Shown here piece after piece: positions 24,020 to 36,692 of a DNA stretch of 64,000 nucleotides. Each line of letters begins with the position of its first letter. Position 1 is the first letter of the stretch. This stretch comes from Neocallimastix lanati (nom. inval.) (taxonomy: Eukaryota > Neocallimastigomycota > Neocallimastigomycetes > Neocallimastigales > Neocallimastigaceae), in the NCBI GenBank assembly GCA_016946835.1, contig JACVTC010000096.1, positions 157,501 to 221,500 of the forward strand. The letters run 5' to 3'. Made by a program: the position numbers and the translations under genes. The notes under the pieces are model-generated. The model had not been told where the DNA came from. It worked only from the letters and a program-made list of their open reading frames with translations, and searched no databases.

Positions 24020-24220
24020 AATTATAATAATCAAAATTTAATAATCAAAATTTAATAATCAAAATTTAATAATCAAAATTTAATCATCAAATTATAATAA
24101 TCAAAATTTAATAATCAAAATTTAATAATCAAATTATAATAATCAAAATTTAATAATCAAAATTTAATAATCAAAATTTAATAGTCAAAATTTAATAATC
24201 AAAATTTAATAATTTAATAA
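24020..24220. repeat. Tandem repeat, ~14-15 bp unit AATAATCAAAATTT
   Basis: About thirteen consecutive units occur with occasional shorter variants (ATCAAATTATAATA). There is no coding meaning in any frame. Confidence 0.9.
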
Positions 24221-24609
24221 AAATATAATAAACTTATTAAAATATTAATTAATAAAAATTTAGTTTTAGTTATTTTAGTTATAAAATTAAATATAAATAA
24301 ATAATTAACATTAATTTGACTAATGTATTAATTTTTTTATTTATTTAATATTGTAATAATACTTTGATGTTTTAAACTATTTTAATAGCTTTAATATTCA
24401 TATTTAAATTAATTACTATTATCAATAATTGTTTATCTTTATTATGTTAATATTTATTATTTAAATTAATTACTATCAATTATAGTTTATCTTCATTAAG
24501 TTAGTATTTATCATTTAAATTAATTACTATCAATAATAGTTTATCTTTAATAAATTATTTCTAATACTGTAAAATTTCATTATTTATTACTTTCATAACA
24601 AATTATTTC

Positions 24610-25578
24610 ATGACTTAGTTTTTATCCTGGTTGTTTGTTCGTGGATTAGTATATATAAAGCTCCTGGTCCGATCCTGCCCTTTGACCATTTTCCAGGTTT
24701 TCCTCACAAGAGGTTTTTCATGGAATATAGTGGTTATGACTATAAATAAGTATTTCCTCCTCATATAAATATTATTCTCAATCTCCTAGGTAGTATAGAG
24801 AAAATACTATCCTAACTGTGGGTTTGACAGGGTTACGAAAGTACTGTCATTTAATATATTTACAAGGAAATTTCTAGCATATAGGTACATTTCATGTGTC
24901 CATATAGATATATTCTACTAAAAAGCAATGCATTTACTAAGGAAGCTAGTACAGGGAGAGTTGCATTTCCCCAAATTGCATTTCGCCAAGTGGCGTAGTA
25001 TTAAAATGTTGCATTTCCCCAAGTTGCTTTTCGTGAGGTTGCATTTCGACAAGTAGAGTATTGATATAAATAAATGAATAAATAAATAAATATTAATTCA
25101 AAATATATTTTTTTTTAAAATTGTTTTTATGCGATATTAATAATATTTAATTTTATTTATTGATTGATTTATTTATTTAATAATTTTCAATTTGGCGAAA
25201 TGCCACATTTTTTTAATACGCCACATGCTTTCAAAAAAATTGGCGAAATTCAATCTGGCGAAATGCAATTTGGCGAAATGCCCCACACCCGCTAGTACAT
25301 ATCACATTGGATTAGGTTAGGTTAGGTTGGTCTTCAAAGGGAAATTAGGAACTGGAGAAGCACTCGGAGAAAAAGCATACTAGAAAATTCTCAACAATAA
25401 TATGATATGCAGGTCAGAACGCCAATGCTGAACACTTATTAAGGTCGTCCAGCAGGGACATTATCTTCCTATGGGAAAGTCTACGGAAGTGATATAATGT
25501 AACTACCTTAATATTCCCATGCCTTGAGGAGGGAGGCTGAAAATAAGGGCTTTACACACCAAAAAAAAAAAAAAAGAA
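24610..25578 (+). mobile_element. Poly(A)-tailed retroposon (LINE/SINE type) split by a MITE
   Basis: This is a less AT-rich block running from about 24610 (CCTGGTTGTTTGTTCGTGG) to a poly(A) tail at 25561-25575. Its 3' end (ACTACCTTAATATTCCCATG, then TTTACACACCA and A15) recurs inverted at 55203-55310, also beside an A/T tract, which marks a retroposon 3' end. The MITE at 24953-25290 interrupts it, with GCTAGTAC on both sides. The 5' end and target duplications were not resolved, so whether it is a truncated LINE or a SINE is open. Confidence 0.65.
24953..25290 (+). mobile_element. MITE-like DNA transposon, 338 bp, copy 1
   Basis: The ends read AGGGAGAGTTGCATTTCCCC and, inverted, GGGTGTGGGGCATTTCGCC. 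The perfect 8-bp direct repeat GCTAGTAC flanks it (24945-24952 and 25291-25298). Because the host retroposon is non-repetitive here, this is strong evidence for insertion. Multiple inward-facing 15-bp subterminal repeats (TTGCATTTCGCCAAG and variants) lie at both ends, and an AATAAATA core lies between. There is no coding capacity; it would need a transposase supplied elsewhere. Confidence 0.85.
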
Positions 25579-25579
25579 A

Positions 25580-25844
25580 TAATGTAATATAAAATGATTT
25601 TAGTATTGTTCTATATTTTAATGATTAATATTTAAATATATATTCCAATACATTTATTTATTTATAATTATGGTTTTAAATTTATTAATATTTTTAATAA
25701 TTAATTAATAAAACATTGTAAATGTAGATACATTCTTCATCTTACTTCAAAATAAATAAATAAATAAAATAATTATATTTAAATAAGTATTTATAATAAT
25801 TAAGACATTAAATAAAATATTTTAATACTGTTTTATGTGTTTAG

Positions 25845-25877
<33 letters not shown>

Positions 25878-26414
25878 CCCGAATAATTTATATTTATTAA
25901 AAGTATATAATAATTAATTAATTAAAAAAGATAATTGACGACATAAAAATATTTACATAGTAATTTCATATGTAATTATTGAAAGAAATGCTTTTAAAAT
26001 TATTATAAACAAAATAATTATCATTTATATACAGAAAATAATAATAAAATATCATTGTAAGGAAATCGTTTAAATATTTGAAAACCTAGATTATATATTA
26101 AATAAATAAATATAATATAATATAATAAATTCGATTTACAATTAAAAGTAGTTTTTTTTTTTTTTTTTTATATTATTATTAATATATTTTTATTTATATA
26201 ATATTAAATAAAAGTATCATATGTTAAAAAGTATTAAGATGTTATTATTAATATATTTTTATTTAGATAATATTAAATGTAACGTCATATAAAAAAATAT
26301 TAAGATATTATTATTAATATATGTCACTTTTTTATTGTTAAATGATGATTTGTTTTTAAGATATATAAACTTTTTTTTTTTTTTAAAATACTTTTTGATA
26401 GATTTAAAGAAATA

Positions 26415-26454
<40 letters not shown>

Positions 26455-27840
26455 TTTTTTTTTTTAAATATATTTAACATGGAAAATTCAAGAATTATTT
26501 ATATTTTATTATTATTTTTTTTATTGTTTTTGCATAAATTAAAAATACAAAAAAAAAAAAAAAGAAAAAAAAAATTTAACCCTAATTTAACATTATTTAT
26601 TAAAATTATTTATTAAAATTATTTATTAAAGTTATTTATTTATTTATTTATTAAAATTTTAAAAAGCCACATTTTCTGAAAGGAAACCTTGAATGAAATT
26701 ATCCGAAATGTAACTTTTGGGAAATGTCAACACTCCTATTTTATTTATATATTATTTATTTATATATTATTTATTTATTTATTATTTATTTATTTATTTA
26801 AATAAAAGTGTTCATGAAAATTATTTTACTTTGTTAATGTTTAAAGAATAAATATATTTAAGTAATTATTTATTATTAATGTATTAATGTTAAATTATAT
26901 AATTATGTAATTATTATTTATTTATTTATTTATATTGAATAAATTAATATTAATTATTCAGTTCAATAACAACTTAATAATTATACTGTATATTTATTTA
27001 TATCATCTCTTATAATTATTCATTATATAATTTATTAAAAAGTGCTTTTAATATTTATGTTTTTATGTAAATTAATACGTTTATGTGGTATAAATTTATG
27101 TTATCCATCCTTACAAATATTTTGTGTAACTTGTATAGATGAAACAAATGTATTCAAGTGATATACGCTCTATAAAAAATATCATGAATGGACTATTCAC
27201 TTCTCTTCTTATTTAACCGTGGTACTTTTGTATAATAATATATTGAATAAATAAACAATATATATTAGTTTTTTTTTTTTTTAAATAATATAATTATATA
27301 TTAATTTATCATTTATTATATAAAAAGTATTCATGGAATTCTTTATTAATATTAAATTATTATTTATTTATTTATTTATTTAAAATGTACTAAAAAACAA
27401 AATTTAAAGAAGTGACGGTTAAATTATAAATTTTTATAAGTCAGTTTCCGAAATGCACTTTTCCGAATTACATTTATACTCCCTATTAAATTTTCAATTA
27501 TTGCCATATTATTAAAATAGGTTAAATTTTCTACAGCTGATAATTTTGAAAAAAGAATATCGATTCATTAATCTTCTTTTCAATATATTATTTGATTAAC
27601 CGATTAATACTTTTTTTTTTTTTTTTTAACTATTATTCTACGAAAGGATGATTTTCTAATAATACAAATAGATTAAGATTAAGAAGAATTAATATAAAAT
27701 AATTTTTCAATTCATTTTCTTAATAAATAAAGTTTATGTGCTGAGTCTAAAAAAAAAAAAAAAAAATAGAAAGTACAATAGAAATTTATGGAGATTAAAA
27801 AGAATATTTATTTTGCCACAAATTTTTTTTAAAAATTTAT
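25580..27840. other. AT-rich spacer with two isolated MITE-type end motifs
   Basis: At 26668-26735 the sequence GCCACATTTTCTG ... GGGAAATGTCAACACTCC resembles a MITE end. At 27440-27487 TTTCCGAAATGCAC ... ATACTCCC does likewise. Both lie beside TTTA-type tracts. The rest is plain AT-rich sequence with A, T and TTA runs. The open frames at 26259-26616 are homopolymer-driven and not supported as genes. Confidence 0.5.
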
Positions 27841-27849
27841 TAAAACTAT

Positions 27850-28115
27850 TAATTAAATCATAGTAATAAAATGAACTATAATTGTAATAAATAGATTTAG
27901 TCAAACTATAATTAAATCATAGTAATAAAATGTACTATAATACTAATAAATTATAGTAATAAAATGTACTATAATACTAATAAATTATAGTAATAAAATG
28001 AACTATAATACTAATGAATCATAGTAATAAAATGAACTATAATACTAATAAATTATAGTAATAAAATGAACTATAATACTAATTAATTATAGTAATAAAT
28101 AGATTTAGTAAAACT
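27850..28115. repeat. Tandem repeat, ~36-bp unit with ATAGTAATAAAATG
   Basis: Six or so units contain ATAGTAATAAAATG(A/T)ACTATAAT followed by ACTAATAAAT. The outer copies (27860 and 28095) are more diverged and carry AATAGATTTAGT. No coding function is visible. Confidence 0.85.
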
Positions 28116-28379
28116 GTTAATGAAAATCATTCAATAATGATTTAATTAATTATATATATATATATTAATTAAAAAATAAATTAATTCATTAATTTTTATT
28201 TCTTAATAAATACTGCTAAGTATAATTAATTATTCATTTAATTTTAGTTAATTTTTTATTATTTATTATTTATTATTTATTATTTAGTAATATATACTCT
28301 TTTTATTAATTATTAATTATTATTTTTTAATTTTTATATAATGTATTATTTAATATTTGAGTGATGCAGTATATGAAAA

Positions 28380-28710
28380 CTTAAATATTGGTTCGGGAGA
28401 AAGAAAGTATTTTTATTAATAATATCTTTCAATCATCTTCGAGAGAGTCTTCTTTCCCGATTTCGTATTTTGTGGGGGCTTTTTGGAGTTCCTTGCTAAT
28501 GTTATGAATTGTTACGCCTATTGTGATTAGTGATTTTTGTACTATGATCAATTTGTATATCATTAGACAACTAACCATTTTCAAGAGCATCGACTTCAAA
28601 ACGATAAAGGCAAAAAATAAATTCTGATACAGATTGGAATGATAATTTTTATCGACATGGCGTAGATGAACAGGAAGAGTTTGAAATTATTTCTTCCTCT
28701 AAGCTCAATT
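28380..28710. mobile_element. Probable LINE fragment
   Basis: This block is less AT-rich than its surroundings. It includes CAAGAGCATCGACTTCAAAACG followed by GATAAAGGCA, which resembles the AAGAGCGTCGACG...CTGATAAAG segment at 34862 and 61703, where it belongs to retroelement debris. It ends in a long T run (28720-28741). The family call rests on this similarity only. Confidence 0.45.
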
Positions 28711-28749
28711 AACATTAGTTTTTTTTTTTTTTTTTTTTTTTTAATATTA

Positions 28750-29500
28750 ATATAAAAAAAAAAAAATTTAATGTATTTTATATTTTTATGGATTCTATTT
28801 AATAAATATTGTTAAATAAAGTTTATTAATTTATTATTTATTAAATAAATATTCATTCATTCATTTATTTATTTTTCAATATTTAATATTTAATTATATA
28901 ATATATTATTTATTGTTCAATTAATTATATTATATTGTATTAAATAAATAATTAATACTAATATATAAATTATATAATATTTATATATTATGTTATTTCA
29001 TTATTATTTTATATTTATTTATTAGTATTCATTATTTACTTATATATTAATATTATGTATAATATATTATTTGTCATTTATTATATATTATGTATAATAT
29101 ATTAATTATTATTCAATTATATATTATATTTATATATATATAATTTGTTATATATTATTTATTATGTATTATATATTATTTGTTTTATATTATTTATTAT
29201 GTATTATATATTATTTGTTATATATTATATATTATTTATTATTATATATTATTGAATAATTGCTTCATTCAATAATATATTGAAAGAAAAGAAGAAGAAA
29301 AAAGAAAAGATTTTCTTTTGATGAATAATAATAAAATAAAATTTTATTAATTGTAATTAATTTTGATGGATAATAATAAAATTATATTTATTGTAATTTT
29401 ATATAATATATAATATATAATATATAATATATAATATATAATTTTTTATCGTTTTATAAAGATTAATTATTTTTTTTTTTTGTTTTTATCATGGACTTAA
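28750..29500. other. AT-rich spacer upstream of the LRR gene
   Basis: The stretch holds TATTTATTA and ATAATATAT repeats (a run of ATAATATAT near 29402-29440) and no coding block. The right edge passes into the promoter region of the gene at 29601. Confidence 0.5.
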
Positions 29501-29504
29501 AAGC

Positions 29505-29514
29505 TATAAAAGAG
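29505..29514 (+). promoter_or_regulatory. TATA-box candidate of the LRR-CBM18 gene
   Basis: TATAAAAGAG lies 96 bases before the ATG at 29601. It is followed by a T/C-rich stretch (29528-29545), a common arrangement in fungal promoters. In so AT-rich a sequence, TATA-like words also occur by chance, so this is only a candidate. Confidence 0.4.
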
Positions 29515-29600
29515 CGTTATTTAATCCTTTTTTTTTCTTTTTCATTTTATTTTATATCAATTATTCTTTATCTAATTGATTTTAGTATAATTACAGAAAA

Positions 29601-30458
29601 ATGAAGTTATTTAATTACGCAACAGCTTCAATATTATCTATTTTTGTTTCGAACGTTTTAGCAAACCAATGTTCTGATTTTAATAACTACATTAACCAAA
29701 GAAAATTAAATTTTAAAAGTGAATGTAACGAAGAAGGAAATGTGACTAAACTGTAATTTTTAATTATTTAATATTAGTTGTTTGATATAATTAAAAAAAT
29801 TAAATAATAACAAAAATAAAAAGAATTTTAAGAAAAAACTATTTATAATGGCTTATAATATTCAAATGTATATTTAAATATATATTTTTTATTAATATTT
29901 TTTACTATTTATTATTGCAATATTTAAATTTTAATATTATCTAATCTTAAAAATGGAAATATTTAAAAAAGTGACTATGACTCTGACAGTGAAAACAGCT
30001 TTAATCAAGAAGATATAAATATGTTATCAAAATTAAGTAGCCTTGAAACTTTGTAAGCTAATTTATATCAATATAATTTAATTTTTTATATTATTATTTT
30101 ATATATTTTATATGTAATTGATATTATTAAAAAAAAAAAATAAGTAGAAAACTATAATTTATTGATAATTAATATATATTATTTAAATTTAAAATTTCAA
30201 ATTTTATATACATCATTGATAATTGTAAATAATTATACTTGCTTTAAATTTAAACAAATATTAGGGGTTTAAACGATTTTGATTATAATGATAAAATTGA
30301 TTATTCACCATTACAAAAACTTATGAACTTAACTTCAGTGTAACTATCAATTGTTTTATAATATATTTCTATGATTTTTATTTATTATAAAAATTTGAAA
30401 ATGTTAAAGTAAATTAATAATTAATTTGTTTTTATATATTGATATTAAAATAAATTAA

Positions 30459-30496
<38 letters not shown>

Positions 30497-30585
30497 AAAA
30501 AAAAAGTGAATTGGAATATAGCAGAAAATCACTTATGGCCATCAAAAATTTAAAATCAATTGAAAATTTGTAATATTTTAAATTA

Positions 30586-30619
<34 letters not shown>

Positions 30620-31030
30620 TTTATATCTTTAATATATAATTTTTGATGTCATATTATTAATAAATAAGAATATTAATAATGCTTATACTATTCATATTTT
30701 AACATTCAAAATAATAGAAAATTATTTAGAAGCGATATAAGTAGTCAAGAAGAAATCGACAGTTTAGCAACATTAACAAATCTTGAAACTATGTAAAATA
30801 ATTTATTTCAATAATATATATTTAAATACTTAAATAAAATTTATAGCACTTAATTTTTTATAATATTACTAAATCAAATAATAATTTTTTTTTTTTGTTG
30901 AATTATATATATTTAGTACCATTACCGATTGTTCTTTAACTGATAAAAATTTCGATTATTCTCCATTAGAAAGTTTACAAAAATTAATTAAAATGTAATT
31001 ATTCAATTATGTAATTTAAAAGTAATAGGC

Positions 31031-31065
<35 letters not shown>

Positions 31066-32340
31066 TGTTATTATTTTTGTATGTCTGCGTTTATATTTTT
31101 GTTAATTATCATATAATTAGTTGTAATTTTCAAATTAATGATAAAGTTTTTAATTATAAAATTTTAAATATATACTTATTTATTAAATTTTTTATAATTA
31201 TAAAAATTGCTTTTATGGCTTACTAAATAAATCATTATTTCACTTTCATATAAAAAGCCAAAGTACTAATCGTGAATCTGTAGATAATGCCCTTATTTTT
31301 AGAAACTCTACTTCCTTAAAGGAATTGTAATTATTAGTATTATTTTTTTTATATAATATTGATCATATTAATTATAAAGTATTAAAACACTATAAATACT
31401 ATTAATACTATTAATACTATTAAATATAAATATATAATTAAGAATTAAAAAACCTATTAATAATATTAATAATATATGATTTTATGATTTTATGAATTTA
31501 TATTTTTATTTATTAATTAAACCTTAATAAATTTAAAGAACTATAACTGGTAACACTAATTTGAACGATGAAGATATGAAAGTTATAACAAACTTTACTG
31601 AACTTCAATCATTGTAATAATAGTCTTAAATTATATTGTATTAAAATTAATTATAATTATATTAATATTTTTATTTATTAACTTTTAAATTAAACATTTT
31701 TTTTTATGAATAATTATAATTTTTTTTTTAAAAAAAAAATAGACATATCTCTGTTAGAGATCTTAGTGTTGAAGATTATTCTGGTTTAAAGAAATTAAAA
31801 AAACTTACTAAATTGTAATTTTTTTTATTAATAATTTAATAATTATCCAATATAATTTAAATAAATATATATAATATATATATTAATTATAATTGTGTAA
31901 TGATAATGATATTAATTTTGATTTTTTTTTTCTATATTAAAATTAAAAAAATATAATTATTTATTCAGATTTTTAGAAAAACCTATTGTATTTCCTACTG
32001 AAATCTATTCATTAACCAATTTAAAAGAATTGTTAGTATAATAAAAATTTAAAAAAATAAGTTTTGTATAACAATTGATATATAAATTTTCAAATAATTA
32101 ATCAAGTATTATTTTATAATTTAAAATTTAAGAGGTTTAGTCGATGCTGGCATAAAGGCAATTCCTTTAGAATTATATCAATTAACAAATCTTGAATCCC
32201 TGTATGTCATATATATATATTTAAGACTATATAGTTTATCATTTTTTTTAATTATATATCCCTAAATAAATAATATTAAATATTAAATAATTTTAATAAA
32301 TAATGATGTTTTATTTAATGGTTTATTTTGTTATTTTGTC

Positions 32341-32409
<69 letters not shown>

Positions 32410-32515
32410 AATTATTATTATTTTTTATATAAAGTGATTTAAGTGAAAACAAGATTGAAGGAATTCCTGCAGCTTTAGCTCTTTTAAAGAATATTACATC
32501 TCTGTAAGTAAAGTA

Positions 32516-32552
<37 letters not shown>

Positions 32553-34108
32553 TCTAGTTTTTTTGTATCTTAAGAAATCTAATAATGCTTTTTATTGAAA
32601 AAAAAAATAAAATAAGAAAAAAATATAATTTTTTTAAATATATTATTTTCAATTTAGAAACTATTATTATTATTAAAACTTAAAAATTATTATTATTATT
32701 ATTATTATTATTATTTGATATTTTTAAATATATTTATTTAAATAAGACTAATCTCTTTTATTATATGTATATTGTATTTCGATTTTTTTTTATAATAATT
32801 TTTTATTTTAATATATCATAATAATATTATAAAGTAATTTGTCTGGTAATGATATTCGTGACATTCCTTATTATTTAAATAACATCCCTAGTCTTAAATC
32901 TATGTATGTAATAACATTATTTAATCTTTAACGATATAAAAGATTAATTAATTAATTAATTAATTAATTTTATTAATAATAATAAAAAAAAAAATAAATA
33001 ATAATAAATTTTATATTATTATTCTTTAGTTTTTTTGTTTTATTATAATAAATATAATAATACTATTATAAATTTTATATTAATAATACTAATAAAAATA
33101 TATATATATATTATATTAATCTATATTAAAAAATTTAATAAAAAAAAATAATAACAAAACAGTGATTTAACTTATAATGAAAATTTATCAGGAAAAACTT
33201 TAACTAAAGAACTTGAACATTGCTATTACTATAATAGAGGAGGATATGAAAAAAATGTATGTGTAGCTAAGGAAATGAAATGTTTAAATGAATCAAGAAA
33301 TGAGAGTGAACCAAAACCAACTTACAAACCATGTGCTAGTACTTCTACAGTTCCAGTTACAACGACTACTACTAAATCATCCACTCCAACTTCTATTTCT
33401 ACTGATGGTAAATGTGGTAAGGATTATGGAAAGTGTCCATCTGGTGAATGCTGTAGTAAGTATGGTTACTGTGGTACTGGTGAAAAGTACTGTGGCACTG
33501 GATGTCAATCTGAATTTGGTCAATGTACCAAGGCAAATACTTCTGACAGTGGTAGATGTGGTAAGGGTTATGGAAAATGTCCATCTGGTGAATGTTGTAG
33601 TAAGTATGGCTACTGTGGTACTAGCGATAAGCACTGTGGTACTGGATGTCAATCTGAATTTGGTCAATGTACCAAGGCAAATACTTCTGACAGTGGTAAA
33701 TGTGGTAAGGGTTATGGAAAATGTCCATCTGGTGAATGTTGTAGTAAGTATGGTTACTGTGGTACCAGTGAAAAGTACTGTGGCACTGGATGTCAATCTG
33801 AATTTGGTCAATGTACCAAGGCAAATACTTCTGACAGTGGTAAATGTGGTAAGGGTTATGGAAAATGTCCATCTGGTGAATGCTGTAGTAAGTATGGTTA
33901 CTGTGGTACCAGTGAAAAGTACTGTGGCACTGGATGTCAATCTGAATTTGGTCAATGTACCAAGACAAACACTTCTGACAGTGGTAAATGTGGTAAGGGT
34001 TATGGAAAATGTCCATCTGGTGAATGCTGTAGTAAGTATGGTTACTGTGGTACTAGCGATAAGTACTGTGGCACTGGATGTCAATCTGAATTTGGTCAAT
34101 GTAAATGA
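29601..34108 (+). CDS. Secreted leucine-rich-repeat protein with five CBM18 chitin-binding domains, 14 exons
   Basis: Exons: 29601-29752, 29972-30052, 30265-30339, 30507-30569, 30718-30792, 30917-30994, 31258-31326, 31539-31613, 31743-31814, 31969-32031, 32133-32201, 32435-32503, 32835-32903 and 33163-34108. They sum to 1956 bases, 651 residues plus stop. Exon 1 encodes a signal peptide (MKLFNYATASILSIFVSNVLA). Exons 2-13 each encode one leucine-rich repeat of 21-27 residues. Exon 14 adds a last repeat, a Ser/Thr linker and five hevein-like CBM18 domains with CGKGYGKCPSGECCSKYGYC. Introns begin GTAA, GTTA or GTAT and end AG; all 13 are phase 2. CBM18 binds chitin. A cell-wall or surface protein is inferred; no anchor follows the last domain. 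The exon joins are my reading of splice signals. Confidence 0.85.
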
Positions 34109-34114
34109 GATGAA

Positions 34115-34790
34115 TGGGAATTAACATGAAAAGAAATTAATTTATTTATTTATTTATTTTTTTTTTTTAAATAAAAATAATTAAAATATAAAATTATATA
34201 GTAAAGAGGATATATATACATTTATAAATATATATTTAAAATTATATAATTTTATTGCTATATATAATATGAAAATATTTTTGAATTGTTTTTAGATTAT
34301 ATATGTTATTTTTTTACAATTAAAAAAAAAAAAAAAATTAAATTATTTAAAAATTGAATATTTGAATTATATTATTATGTATCAATGGTTCAAAAAAAAA
34401 AAAATTTTTTTTTATTATAAATATTTATATTTATATAATAAAAATCTATTATTTAATAAAATAATTAAAAATAAAATTAAAAATATATTTTATATATTTT
34501 TAATTTTATTTTTAATTTTATTCCAATAAATATTTATATGTTTAAATATTTTTATAGAATATTTTTAAAAATATTTATATATCTTTATTATTTTTTTTAT
34601 TTATATTTAAATATCATTTTTTTTTGTGATAATATATATATATATATTTATTTATTTATTTATTTTTTTTTTAAAAAAAAAGGTAATAATTTATGTTTAA
34701 ATTATTAATGGAAAAAAAAAAAAAAAAATAAAAAAAATAAAAATATTTAAATTTATATATATATATATATAAAAGTTTTAAAAATAATTT
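34115..34790. other. AT-rich 3' region of the LRR gene
   Basis: Long T and A runs, TTTA and TA repeats follow the stop codon. The only notable item is a run of alternating TA near 34755. No coding block. Confidence 0.5.
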
Positions 34791-34814
34791 TGGGTGAATT
34801 ATTAAGAGAAACAG

Positions 34815-34985
34815 AATTGAGCTATTATTTGATAGGTATTGTAAAATACCAAACTTATCCAAGAGCGTCGACGTCGTACTGATAAAGCCTTAATGATAAT
34901 ACAGGATCATCATCTATTTCTACTAAGGGTGAATCTCGCCTTAGTAGTTCAATAAATGATGAATCTGGGGAGAGTTTAGTGGACA
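34815..34985 (+). mobile_element. LINE-type fragment, shared with 61655-61816
   Basis: The segment from GAGCTATTATTTGATAGG through AAGAGCGTCGACGTCGTACTG to GGGGAGAGTT is repeated with few changes at 61655-61816. There it is followed within about 70 bases by reverse-transcriptase debris. This makes both copies parts of a LINE family upstream of its RT region. Coding frames are not kept. Confidence 0.6.
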
Positions 34986-35219
34986 CCACACTATCTATTT
35001 TAAAGATGTTACTACTAAGTTTTATTATTTTTTTTTTTATTTGTTAGGAAGGGAATTTTCACGCATAGTACAACTTGCCGAAATACATAGTATTTTCGAG
35101 CTTTTTATTATTTTATTTTTTAAAATTTTTATTTCTAATTTCAAATGTACTTTTCACTTACATGTATTTTTTAAAATAAAATTTTAATAAAGTTTTGGAA
35201 GTGTGTTCTCTTCCTTGTC

Positions 35220-35262
<43 letters not shown>

Positions 35263-35269
35263 TTTTATT

Positions 35270-36130
35270 TTAATTGCTAGTATTTGCGCAGCCTTACAGA
35301 TTAAATCGTTTGCAAAATGGAGTAAATCTTACTGTATTCTAAAGGATCTTATTAAATCTATTATACTGCTGTTAAATAGAGTTTTAAATATTCATGTATT
35401 TTATATAAGAATAAATAAATAAAGATTAAAGTTCGCAATAATTGCGGCTATAAAAAAAAAAAAAAAAAAACTATTTCCAAAATGCCTTATTATTCCTGGA
35501 CTAAAGAATCTAGAACTGTATAAAAAAATCAAAAAATATAAACGTGTGAAATATGACGATATTTTAGAACATTATTGGAAATCAGTTTCCAAATTTCAAG
35601 GTATTAAAGGTCAAAACTACGATAGTAACAAGTTCTTAAGTAATAAAGCTATAATTATGCTTAGCTTAAAATATCCCCAATTCAATTTAGGATTTTCGTG
35701 GATTATACGTTTACGCTATGGTTATAAATACAATACTACTATTGCTATTAGTATGAGTAGAGCTTCAGAAGAATTGTCCCAAGACTTGCCCCCTGTTGTG
35801 ACGAAGATAATCAATCTTTGGAACATTAGATTTTTTAATGCAATGCTCTTTCATCTTTAAGATGGAATTCTTTAAATTTCATCGATGATCAAATAAAAAG
35901 AAAATGGAAAAAAGTTCAATCCTGCTTTTAATCGAGGTTTGTTTTTGAAGTTTTAGGTTTAAAAGATAAAACCTCCAATACTATTTTTTTTCTACTTTTT
36001 TTTTTTTTTAAATATGTCTATGGGACTATTGATACATTCCTATTTCTAATTTTTTGTAGTAAAGTGATGATTCACTGAGTTAAAAAAAGTGATAAGAATT
36101 TTCTTGTATTATTTCTCATTCAGTTATAAC
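35270..36130 (+). mobile_element. LINE C-terminal region (CCHC-type) debris
   Basis: From about 35500 the plus strand has an open stretch, HYWKSVSKFQGIKGQNYD ... WIIRLRYGYKYNTTIAI. It then reads, in another frame, PCCDEDNQSLEH and CNALSSLRWNSLNFIDDQ (35790-35890). The Cys-Cys...His...Cys spacing is typical of the zinc-binding region after a LINE reverse transcriptase. The following stretch near 36060-36130 resembles 62020-62075. At least two breaks separate the pieces, so it is inactive. Confidence 0.65.
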
Positions 36131-36299
36131 AGCATTTTAATTAAAAAATAAAATGATTAAGAATTTATGAAATATTTATTCGATATTTAATTTATAATAA
36201 TATAAAAATGAAGTTTAATAATTCAAATAATATTCTTAATTTTTTTTAAGAAATATTAGAAATTAAGAAATATATATATACATATATATATATATATAT

Positions 36300-36489
36300 T
36301 TTATGATTCTTAATAAATTATATTTAAATTATGCGAATTTTATCAAATTATAAAAATATTTTATAATTTTATCAAATTATAAAAAAAATATAAAATAGAA
36401 TTTATAAAATGATCAAAGAATATAAAATTAATTTTAATATAATTTAAATTACAACTAAAAAAAAAAAAATCGCTTTTATGTTTATTGTA

Positions 36490-36520
<31 letters not shown>

Positions 36521-36657
36521 TTTTCTAATAGATTTTAAATTATAAATTAAAAATAAATGGAAATAACAAGTTGATAAAAAAAAAAACTTTTTTAATAATA
36601 ATTAATTATAATCTACTAATGAAAAATAAAGAATTATTAATGAATTTTATATTATTT

Positions 36658-36692
<35 letters not shown>

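Noticed and set aside
24020-24220. CRISPR-like regular repeats
   Set aside because: Units are contiguous 14-15 bp tandem repeats without unique spacers.
24640-24720. Possible tRNA-derived head of a SINE (GGTCCGATCCTGCCC)
   Set aside because: No cloverleaf or paired A and B boxes could be drawn convincingly.
25308-25330. TTAGGT-like triple repeat resembling telomere sequence
   Set aside because: Only about three units, inside a retroposon with sequence on both sides; not a chromosome end.
26259-26616. Overlapping plus and minus open frames
   Set aside because: Both depend on ATT and T/A runs and carry no domain or signal.
33288-34124. Alternative frames across the CBM18 repeats
   Set aside because: They are shadows of the repeated CBM18 coding sequence, without the cysteine pattern.
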